Below are positions 1 through 4,904 of a stretch of 5,313 nucleotides of DNA, piece by piece. The notes under the pieces are model-generated. The model was not told the DNA's origin. It did not search any database and worked only from the letters and a program-made list of their open reading frames with translations. How positions within the stretch are numbered: position 1 is the stretch's first letter; every line of letters starts with the position of its first letter. Source of the stretch: Candidatus Methanoplasma sp. (GTDB lineage Archaea; Thermoplasmatota; Thermoplasmata; Methanomassiliicoccales; Methanomethylophilaceae). The translations under genes were made by a program, and so were the position numbers. Location of the stretch: contig JAIRQG010000053.1 of NCBI GenBank assembly GCA_031256615.1, positions 1-5,313 of the forward strand, written 5' to 3'.

Positions 1-25
1 CAATTACTGAATCATGGATCAAAAG

Positions 26-34
26 TTTTTTTTT
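26..34 (+). terminator. Possible T-run terminator of an upstream gene
   Basis: Nine T residues in a row lie between the arms AAAAGT (21-26) and ACTTTT (36-41), which are reverse complements. Archaeal transcription often ends at T-rich tracts without a strong hairpin, so this could end a transcript entering from the left. No convincing gene end is visible next to it. In frame 1 an open stretch from base 1 stops at a TGA at 34-36, but it is too short to identify. Confidence 0.3.
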
Positions 35-87
35 GACTTTTCGCCGTTGTCATATGTTACGGGAGGTCCCCGAATCTACCCGAAAGT

Positions 88-122
88 ACGTTCTTAATAA
101 AATTTTCAACGTTTTTTAATAA
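88..122 (+). promoter_or_regulatory. Two tandem TATA-like elements upstream of the scaffold-like gene
   Basis: The segment ACGTTCTTAATAA (88-100) recurs as ACGTTTTTTAATAA (109-122). Each copy ends in TTAATAA, and these heptamers are 22 bp apart (94-100 and 116-122), about two helical turns. Either could act as an archaeal TATA box, predicting transcription starts near 124 or 146 and a leader of roughly 25-45 bases before the ATG at 170. The repeat could instead be a paired regulator site over the promoter. The assignment rests on sequence pattern alone. Confidence 0.35.
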
Positions 123-123
123 C

Positions 124-160
124 ACTCCCGCCCGATTTTCTCGCATCAATACTCGGGAGT
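124..160 (+). promoter_or_regulatory. Inverted repeat in the leader of the scaffold-like gene
   Basis: ACTCCCG (124-130) is the exact reverse complement of CGGGAGT (154-160), giving a GC-rich 7-bp stem with a 23-base loop. The 3' arm contains GGGAG, ten bases before the ATG at 170 and the best Shine-Dalgarno-like sequence there apart from AGGG directly touching the start. A second arm, CCCGA (131-135), could pair alternatively with TCGGG (153-157). The structure could hide the ribosome-binding site, but it may also be chance. Confidence 0.3.
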
Positions 161-169
161 AAACAAGGG

Positions 170-598
170 ATGACAGAAGAGAAGCCAGCGAATCAGACCG
201 GCGATCCTGACGTAGGCGGATCCAAACCTCTCGGCATAACGCAGGAGAAGCTCAACGAGCTGCTCGGAGGCGTCAGAACAGAAACGAGGACGGCATACGA
301 GAAGGATCTCGCCAAGGTGAAGGCAGAGTACGACGAGAAGATCAAGATCGCCGCCATGAAGGAAGAGGAACGCGCAAAGGCCGAGGCCGAGCTTGCGGAC
401 AAGAAGAAGAACGAAGAACTGGCGATGTACAAGAAAGCTCTGGCGATGAAGAACGCCGAGGCCGAGCTCGCCAAGGCGGGCCTCAGCCACGATCTGGCCG
501 AGATGGTCGTCGGCGATACCGACGATATCACGGCAAAGAACGTCGCGGTCATGAAGAAACAGGTCAATGAATTGGTAAAGAAACGGCCAGATGATTGA
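170..598 (+). CDS. Phage capsid scaffolding-like protein (DUF4355/Gp20 type)
   Basis: The product has 142 residues, is highly charged and lacks cysteine and tryptophan. Residues 1-22 are polar and probably disordered. Residues 23-40 (ITQEKLNELL...) resemble the short helix opening DUF4355 proteins. Residues 41-100 are rich in Ala, Glu and Lys and should form a long coiled coil. Residues 101-142 hold a compact end with AKAGLSHDLAEMV and TAKNVAVMKKQVNELVKK, matching the 'Gl...ladlv ... nv..l...v' pattern of phage scaffolds. Such proteins guide capsid assembly and are normally encoded just before the major capsid gene. No portal, protease or capsid gene follows; the next gene is hypA. The start ATG is preceded by AGGG with no spacing and by GGGAG ten bases upstream. 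GC content (about 55%) is like hypD, so composition does not mark it as foreign. Family assignment is by remembered pattern and layout; a cellular coiled-coil protein is the alternative. Confidence 0.65.
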   Translation: MTEEKPANQTGDPDVGGSKPLGITQEKLNELLGGVRTETRTAYEKDLAKVKAEYDEKIKIAAMKEEERAKAEAELADKKKNEELAMYKKALAMKNAEAELAKAGLSHDLAEMVVGDTDDITAKNVAVMKKQVNELVKKRPDD

Positions 599-731
599 TT
601 GAAACTCAACAGCTGAACCTAACACAACCGTGGAGCCAACCAATATCGATATCTAGTCACTCTCAAAACGATCCGTTCACGGCGCATTTCACCGAAATCC
701 TGACTTCCGGAAAACGAGGGAACAAACTGAG

Positions 732-740
732 TTTATAATC
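732..740 (+). promoter_or_regulatory. TATA box for the hypA operon, probably leaderless
   Basis: TTTATAATC is centred about 26 bases before the ATG at 762. In archaea transcription starts roughly 25-28 bases downstream of the TATA centre, so the transcript should begin at or next to the hypA start codon. No Shine-Dalgarno sequence precedes hypA, which agrees with a leaderless mRNA. The 163-base gap from 599 also holds the palindromes ATATCGATAT (643-652) and TTCCGGAA (705-712), possible operator sites, and no gene that can be supported. Confidence 0.55.
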
Positions 741-761
741 TAAAGAGTATACCCTCTCTTG

Positions 762-1142
762 ATGCATGAGGTTTCTATTGTAGCGGACTTTATTGTCGCA
801 ATCAAAAAGGAACTCGAAAAATATGATGTCGTTTCAGTCAAAGAAGTGACTCTTGTAATAGGGAAACTTAACAACCTCGGAACCGAGCAGATGGAGTTTG
901 CGTATGAAATAATGTCCAAAGACTCAATACTGGAAGGGTCAAAGCTTGTGATAGAGGAGGAGGACATAACAGTGAAGTGCGAAGAATGCGGATATGAAGG
1001 GCCGGTAAAGAACATGGACCTCGGAGAGGACTCTCACCTTCAAATCCCAATACTTTCATGTCCCCTCTGCAGCAGCGCTGTGACCACGACCGCTGGAAGA
1101 TCGTGCTGTGTTAAATCCATTGACATTGAGGAGGCGAGTTGA
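762..1142 (+). CDS. hypA: Hydrogenase nickel incorporation protein HypA
   Basis: This 126-residue protein is a nickel metallochaperone. With HypB it supplies Ni(II) to the large subunit of [NiFe]-hydrogenase in the cytoplasm. The N-terminal MHEVSIV carries the Met-His nickel-binding start typical of HypA. The zinc domain is shown by two CxxC pairs, C73-E-E-C76 and C100-P-L-C103, and the length fits the archaeal family. The ATG at 762 is chosen over the in-frame TTG at 759 because the conserved family start is MHE and His2 binds nickel; an extra residue would displace it. The gene opens an operon and its TGA shares one base with the hypD ATG. The first part of the gene is more AT-rich than hypD. 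Its promoter seems leaderless. hypB, hypC, hypE and hypF are not in the window. Confidence 0.95.
   Translation: MHEVSIVADFIVAIKKELEKYDVVSVKEVTLVIGKLNNLGTEQMEFAYEIMSKDSILEGSKLVIEEEDITVKCEECGYEGPVKNMDLGEDSHLQIPILSCPLCSSAVTTTAGRSCCVKSIDIEEAS
1128..1134 (+). promoter_or_regulatory. Strong Shine-Dalgarno sequence for hypD
   Basis: GAGGAGG lies inside the last codons of hypA, seven bases before the ATG at 1142. It decides the hypD start in favour of this ATG over the in-frame TTG at 1139. It also shows that hypD uses leadered, coupled translation, unlike hypA. Confidence 0.7.
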
Positions 1143-2227
1143 TGTTCAAATACAGGGATGAGGAGACCGCAAAGAAGATTCTTGCGGCCATCAAAGACAT
1201 CGGCATCAAAAGCAAATTCATGCATGTGTGCGGAACCCATCAGGATACTATAGTCAGGTTCGGTCTGGAGGAATTGCTGCAGGAAGCCGGCGTGGAGATC
1301 TGCCAGGGGCCCGGATGCCCTGTATGCGTCACTACCAGCAAAGAGATCGCAGATGCGATAACCCTCGCCCGCAACGGCGTCACGATAACCGCATTCGGAG
1401 ACATGATGCGTGTTCCGACGACGATCGGGTCCCTTTTTGACGCGAAAGCCGACGGTGCGGACGTAAGGATCGTGTATTCAATCGAGGATGCGGTCAGGAT
1501 GGCATCCGAACAAACAAAACCGTTGGTGTTCGTGTCCGTCGGATTCGAGACCACCGCACCCTCGACATGCGTCCCGCTGAAAAAGGGCGGTCTGCCGGAG
1601 AATTTCAGCATCTACAGCTGCCACAGGATATGCCCTCCCATATTGGAAGCAATATTCGAGATGGGCGAGACAAAGATGAACGGAATGATAATGCCGGGCC
1701 ATGTTGCCGTCATAACAGGTTTGGAACCGTTCAAACCATTCTCGGAGAGATACAAGATGCCGCAGGTGGTCGCGGGGTTCGAGCCGCTCGACGTGCTTAT
1801 GGCGGCATACATGCTGACAAAACAGATAGCTGAAGGGCGCGCCGATGTCGAGAACGAATATACAAGGGTTGTCAAAGAGAAAGGCAACCCTATTGCAAAG
1901 AAACTGATGGAAAACACCTTCACCGCGGTGGACAGAGAGTGGAGGGGTTTCCCGACGATACCAAAAAGCGCATTGGCACTCAAACCGGAGTTTGCAAAGC
2001 ATGATGACACCGTTATTCACGAAGAGATCCTTTCCCTCACTCCAAAAGTGGAGGCGGAGGCGATAGGGTGCAAATGCGGAGAGGTCTTGAGAGGACTGAT
2101 AAAATCAGAAGAGTGCCCTATGTTCGGCAAAACCTGCAAACCGATAAGCCCGAGAGGCCCGTGCATGGTCTCTGCAGAAGGAAACTGCAGCATTGCATAC
2201 AGATTTTCGGAAAGGGGGGGGCACTAA
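1142..2227 (+). CDS. hypD: Hydrogenase maturation protein HypD
   Basis: HypD is a [4Fe-4S] scaffold protein which, with HypC, holds the Fe(CN)2CO unit while it is built for the [NiFe]-hydrogenase active site; HypE supplies the cyanide. The protein has 361 residues, the normal family length. Visible signatures in order: CGTH at C30, GPGCPVC with C59 and C62, GFETTAP at 134-140, PGHV at 185-188, AGFEP at 211-215, then the C-terminal cysteine-rich part with C310, C312, C325, C332, C341 and C349, including CKCGEVLRG and the RGPCMVS segment. These are the thiol-redox and iron-sulfur residues expected for HypD, and none is obviously missing. Start is the ATG after GAGGAGG, overlapping the hypA stop by one base. 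The gene ends through a run of eight G that also serves as the ribosome-binding site of the next gene. Confidence 0.97.
   Translation: MFKYRDEETAKKILAAIKDIGIKSKFMHVCGTHQDTIVRFGLEELLQEAGVEICQGPGCPVCVTTSKEIADAITLARNGVTITAFGDMMRVPTTIGSLFDAKADGADVRIVYSIEDAVRMASEQTKPLVFVSVGFETTAPSTCVPLKKGGLPENFSIYSCHRICPPILEAIFEMGETKMNGMIMPGHVAVITGLEPFKPFSERYKMPQVVAGFEPLDVLMAAYMLTKQIAEGRADVENEYTRVVKEKGNPIAKKLMENTFTAVDREWRGFPTIPKSALALKPEFAKHDDTVIHEEILSLTPKVEAEAIGCKCGEVLRGLIKSEECPMFGKTCKPISPRGPCMVSAEGNCSIAYRFSERGGH
2214..2221 (+). promoter_or_regulatory. G8 tract: hypD 3' end and Shine-Dalgarno of the next gene
   Basis: Eight consecutive G residues encode the Gly-Gly before the final His of HypD and lie six bases before the ATG at 2228. 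The preceding A gives AGGGGGGGG, able to pair with the pyrimidine-rich 3' end of 16S rRNA. There is no other ribosome-binding site for the downstream gene. Homopolymers of this length are prone to slippage in cells and to length errors in sequencing. Confidence 0.5.
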
Positions 2228-2767
2228 ATGAAGAACGGAACGAATCTCCGGTCAGTGCTGATAATCACAAACGACTCGACCGTGTTCCTGAAAAAGGGAT
2301 TGGCCACAGCATTCGAAATGTTCGGCGGACGCACCGAAGAGATCAAAAATTTTGTAGCTAAGCTTGACACCGCCCAGAAGAACGGAAGGAAGATGTGCGA
2401 CGTGTCATACGGGGTCATATCAACAAGATTCGGCTTTGTTCCGGGGAACTACGTCATCACGAATTATGATAACGTGATGTCAAAAAAAGAGGACTACGAA
2501 AGGGTCCAGAGAGAAAAGGACTACCTGGGGCAGCTGAAGCAGATCGCCATATACTTTGACAGGATCATCATCTGCGTTCCGAACGATATGTTCGCCATGA
2601 TGCTGGAAAACGAGACATTCCAGAAAGGGAAGGTTATTGCCATCACCGGGAAAGCGTTCAAAGAGGATTGCACCAAAAGAAACTGGGCCTTCTTTGAAAG
2701 GAAAGGGGCGCGCCTGGGAAATGAAAATGCGGAAAAGATCTTCAAACTGATCGAGAGAGAATCTTGA
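2228..2767 (+). CDS. Conserved-looking protein of unknown function coupled to hypD
   Basis: I do not recognise this 179-residue protein securely. It is soluble, with no signal peptide or membrane segment. It starts with a beta-strand-like segment (RSVLIITND, 8-16), followed by a helical part to about 50. A notable block at 57-83 reads CDVSYGVISTRFGFVPGNY followed by VITNYDNVM. Residues 84-110 are strongly charged (KKEDYERVQREKDYLGQL), then comes a second hydrophobic strand at 112-118 ending in PND, a third at 135-141 (KVIAITG), and a C-terminal FERKGARLG segment. The 'ISTRFGFVP...YDNV' block faintly recalls the 'SAKYGLL.P...PYD' motif of DUF6884/YaaA-like proteins, but that link is weak. Cysteines are C57, C116 and C148. 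The ATG follows the hypD TAA without a gap, so translation is probably coupled. A role linked to hydrogenase maturation is inferred from position only. Its TGA abuts the convergent AlkD-like gene. Confidence 0.85.
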   Translation: MKNGTNLRSVLIITNDSTVFLKKGLATAFEMFGGRTEEIKNFVAKLDTAQKNGRKMCDVSYGVISTRFGFVPGNYVITNYDNVMSKKEDYERVQREKDYLGQLKQIAIYFDRIIICVPNDMFAMMLENETFQKGKVIAITGKAFKEDCTKRNWAFFERKGARLGNENAEKIFKLIERES

Positions 2768-2770
2768 TCA
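2765..2770. other. TGATCA palindrome supplying both convergent stop codons
   Basis: The hexamer TGATCA gives TGA at 2765-2767 on the + strand for the unknown gene and TGA at 2770-2768 on the - strand for the AlkD-like gene. The two coding regions therefore end back to back with no intergenic base. Any terminator for either gene must lie inside the other gene. Confidence 0.9.
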
Positions 2771-3451
2771 GAGCATCTTCTTCTTTGCTTTCAGCCTTTC
2801 CTTGTCCTCTTTGCTTACTCTGAAAGAATCCGATATCTTCTGTACGGCCTTGTTCCTTATGTCTTTATCCAGCGACTCCAGGAACAGCATCGGCTCCGTC
2901 CTTTCCGGATATTTGATGTAACAAAAAGAGAGCGCCCACGCGGCGCCCATCTTGTAATAGTATCCCGGGTGATACCTGGACGTAAGAAGCCTGAGAACCT
3001 CATCTATGTGCTCATCGTCGAGGAAATGGGCAAGCATCATAACGGACGACACTCTCATCGGGAACTCGTCGCCAGTATCGATCAGTTCAAGACAATAATC
3101 CCACAGCATCTCTTTATCGGGTCCGTCCTTCACTTTCCAATCTCCGCATAAAATGTCGCAGATCGCCCAGTTGTCTATTTCAGGAACGAACTTCCTCGTA
3201 AGGTCCAGCCGCTCACCGGCCTCCATTTTCGCATTCGCGATCACCAGAGCTTTCAGCATGCGCTCTTCGTAGAAAGTGATGGGTTCATTAAGGAACGACC
3301 TCCAGTCGTCTTTGCATATCTTCTTGGAAATGCTCCGTATGACCGGCATCCTCACGCCTATTATCTCTTCCGCTCCGGGAACAACCCCTGTGTTGAACTC
3401 GCGATATTTCGGATCGGCGTTGTCCGTCAGCTCTTTCTTTGCATCGATCAA
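2768..3451 (-). CDS. AlkD-like DNA alkylation repair protein (DNA glycosylase family)
   Basis: The 227-residue protein matches the DNA_alkylation (AlkC/AlkD) family of HEAT-like repeat proteins, which remove N3- and N7-alkylated purines from DNA as the first step of base excision repair. Seen in sequence: DPKYREFN (13-20), IIGVRMPVIR (30-39), YEERMLKALV (61-70), DNWAICD (93-99) with W95 and D99 in the positions of the catalytic-pocket Trp/Asp of AlkD, R133 in PMRVSSVMM, and the C-terminal block KMGAAWALSFCYIKYPE followed by DIRNKAVQKISDSFRVS (197-213). Length is normal. It starts at a TTG at 3451-3449 that overlaps the ogt TGA by four bases (TTGA); no internal start preserves the N-terminal helix. 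No strong Shine-Dalgarno is visible, so expression probably depends on coupling to ogt. AlkD-family members differ in activity, so the exact substrate is not certain. Confidence 0.88.
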   Translation of the reverse strand: MIDAKKELTDNADPKYREFNTGVVPGAEEIIGVRMPVIRSISKKICKDDWRSFLNEPITFYEERMLKALVIANAKMEAGERLDLTRKFVPEIDNWAICDILCGDWKVKDGPDKEMLWDYCLELIDTGDEFPMRVSSVMMLAHFLDDEHIDEVLRLLTSRYHPGYYYKMGAAWALSFCYIKYPERTEPMLFLESLDKDIRNKAVQKISDSFRVSKEDKERLKAKKKML

Positions 3452-3927
3452 ATCTCTATCCCTTCAATGTTCAGAAGTTTCTTTTTGAGAGCCACCCCGC
3501 CGAGGAATCCGCCGAGGAATCCGCCGATGCCTTGTGAAGAGACAACTCTGTGGCACGGTATTATCAGAGGCAGCCGGTTGGCGCCGCAGGCGTTGCCCAC
3601 CGCTCTGTAAGCATTCGGCCGGCCGATCTTTTTCGCTATTTCGCCGTATGACGCCGTCTTCCCATACTCTATATTGCACAGCTCATCCCAGACGCTCTTT
3701 TGGAAATCTGTCCCCTCTACTTTAAGCGGAAGATCGAAAGTGATCCTTCTTCCGGTCAGGAACTCATCTATCTGACGTGCGGCCTCTGCCGTCACGGAGC
3801 ACTCCCTGCATTCTCTGAAGGGAAGATTGCAGTTCGGCAGATATACTCCGTCTATGTTCCCTGCCCCGTCGTCGGAAATGCTTATCTTTCCGATTATTGT
3901 CATATAAGTTTGTATCCCTCCGCTCAT
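3448..3927 (-). CDS. ogt: Methylated-DNA--protein-cysteine S-methyltransferase (Ogt/MGMT)
   Basis: This suicide repair protein moves the alkyl group from O6-alkylguanine (also O4-alkylthymine) to its own cysteine. With 159 residues it has the two usual parts: a short N-terminal domain (about 1-70) and the C-terminal DNA-binding domain with FQKSVWDELCNIEYG (75-89), SYGEIAKKIGRP (93-104), the recognition helix with YRAVGNA and the Arg finger R108, and the active site IPCHRVV with C125. After it comes GIGGFLGGFLGG, where family members have only one GG(F/Y)xGG unit; four residues are inserted by a 12-bp duplication. Start ATG at 3927 is favoured because a TATA-like element lies about 25 bases upstream, which would give a leaderless mRNA. 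ATG at 3903 (151 aa) is a real alternative, with GGAGGG twelve bases before it. First gene of an operon with the AlkD-like gene. Confidence 0.95.
   Translation of the reverse strand: MSGGIQTYMTIIGKISISDDGAGNIDGVYLPNCNLPFRECRECSVTAEAARQIDEFLTGRRITFDLPLKVEGTDFQKSVWDELCNIEYGKTASYGEIAKKIGRPNAYRAVGNACGANRLPLIIPCHRVVSSQGIGGFLGGFLGGVALKKKLLNIEGIEI
3498..3527 (-). repeat. 12-bp tandem duplication inside ogt (2.5 copies)
   Basis: On the + strand CGCCGAGGAATC occurs at 3498-3509 and again at 3510-3521, followed by a partial third copy CGCCGA (3522-3527). On the coding strand this encodes Gly-Gly-Phe-Leu twice (residues 135-138 and 139-142). The two full copies are identical at the DNA level, including wobble positions, which points to a recent slippage duplication. 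Confidence 0.9.
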
Positions 3928-3945
3928 AATAGGTTATTTTTTCAA

Positions 3946-3957
3946 GAATACTTATGT
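3946..3957. promoter_or_regulatory. TATA-like element shared by divergent ogt and DUF1848 genes
   Basis: The + strand reads GAATACTTATGT here and the - strand ACATAAGTATTC, so a TATA-like octamer (ATACTTAT / ATAAGTAT, 3948-3955) is present on both strands. It is about 25 bases from the ogt ATG at 3927 and about 30 bases from the DUF1848 ATG at 3981, close to the spacing seen before hypA. A second T-rich element (3932-3940, GTTATTTTT) could also serve one side. The whole intergenic space is 53 bp. Confidence 0.4.
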
Positions 3958-3980
3958 CCTTCTGTTGCATCCGTGAAGCA

Positions 3981-4904
3981 ATGATAATCTGTGCCAGCCG
4001 AAGAACGGACATTCCCGCATTCCACTCCGGATGGTTGATGAACCGGGTCCGCGAAGGGTATGCGCTTGTCAGAAATCCGGTTGCAAGGAACGTTGTGTAC
4101 AGAGTGGACATGTCCCCGAGGAATGTTGATCTGCTCCTCCTAATGACAAAGGATCCCCGCCCCATGATACCTTACATCGATGAACTGAAGGAAAGAAGAA
4201 TGAACACGGCTTTCCAAGTATCGATAACTCCGTACGGCAGGGATATAGAGCCGGGGGTCCCGGACAAAGCGTGTGTGGCCGAAGCTTTCAGAACGGTATC
4301 GGATATGGTTGGAAAGGAAAAAATGGTATGGAGATACGATCCCGTCATATTGAACGAGAGGTTTGACATCAAATATCATCAGAGAAAGTTCGACCTGCTG
4401 TGCAGAGAACTTGAGGGGTACACGGAGAGGTGCATCTTCAGTTTCGTCGAGATACATGAGAAACTGAAAGGACTGTCTGAGAACGGCACATTGCGGAGCG
4501 TTTCCGGAGAAGAGGCGGCCGACATCGGCAGAACCCTTTCCCGCATTGCTGAAGACAACGGGATGGAACTTGATCTCTGCTGCTCCGAGCATGACCTTTC
4601 CGGATACGGGATATCTTCGCGGGGCTGCATAGGCAAAGAGCAGATGAACGCGCTGAACGTTCCGTTTGAAGAACTGCAGACGCCGATCAGAGACCGGTGC
4701 ACGTGCGTGAAGAACATCGATATCGGAGAGTACGACACATGCTACCATGATTGCGTCTATTGCTATGCCAACCGCAATACGGACGTGACAAGGAAGCAAA
4801 GGAATTACGATCCGAACAGCAAGATGCTGTTCGGAGATGTGCAGACATCTGATACGGTAGTAGAATTGGCAAAGAGGAAGACCTCAAAGATCACCAACTT
4901 CTAA
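3981..4904 (+). CDS. DUF1848 family protein with C-terminal radical-SAM-type cysteine motif
   Basis: The 307-residue product starts with MIICASRRTDIPAFHSGW, the hallmark start of DUF1848 proteins, followed by LMNRVREGYALVRNP (19-33). Other segments include WRYDPVI (117-123), FSFVEIHEKL (153-162), CSEHDLSGYGI with RGCIGKEQ (201-221), and a cysteine-rich end: CTC at 240-242 and TCYHDCVYCYANR, giving C254-x3-C258-x2-C261. That spacing is the [4Fe-4S] motif of radical SAM enzymes, which normally sits near the N-terminus. The family's reaction is not known to me. I place the start at ATG 3981, not at the in-frame ATG 3954, because the family begins at MII.ASRRTDIP and GTGA lies five bases before this ATG. 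It is divergent from the ogt/AlkD-like operon, and its 3' end overlaps the convergent membrane-protein gene by 21 bp. Confidence 0.92.
   Translation: MIICASRRTDIPAFHSGWLMNRVREGYALVRNPVARNVVYRVDMSPRNVDLLLLMTKDPRPMIPYIDELKERRMNTAFQVSITPYGRDIEPGVPDKACVAEAFRTVSDMVGKEKMVWRYDPVILNERFDIKYHQRKFDLLCRELEGYTERCIFSFVEIHEKLKGLSENGTLRSVSGEEAADIGRTLSRIAEDNGMELDLCCSEHDLSGYGISSRGCIGKEQMNALNVPFEELQTPIRDRCTCVKNIDIGEYDTCYHDCVYCYANRNTDVTRKQRNYDPNSKMLFGDVQTSDTVVELAKRKTSKITNF

Noticed and set aside
3..119. Open frame entering from the left edge on the + strand and ending at TAA 117-119 (38 codons)
   Set aside because: Runs through the T-run and the repeat elements in AT-rich DNA, has no recognisable sequence and no visible start; chance openness is more likely than the tail of an upstream gene.
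146..643. Long open frame on the - strand opposite the scaffold-like gene (165 codons), and a second one at 193-609
   Set aside because: Both are antisense shadows of the + strand gene; their translations are Leu/Val/His- or Ser-rich without domain logic, whereas the + strand gives a coherent coiled-coil protein.
1478..2020. 180-codon - strand frame opposite hypD, and other frames over 60 codons within hypD
   Set aside because: HypD is certain from its motifs; these are shadows in other frames with no separate start signals.
3764..4165. 133-codon - strand frame across the ogt / DUF1848 junction
   Set aside because: It overlaps the 5' ends of two well-supported genes in a different frame and has no conserved content.
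4140..4799. 219-codon - strand frame opposite DUF1848
   Set aside because: DUF1848 is supported by its N-terminal signature and cysteine motif; the antisense frame has no recognisable domain.
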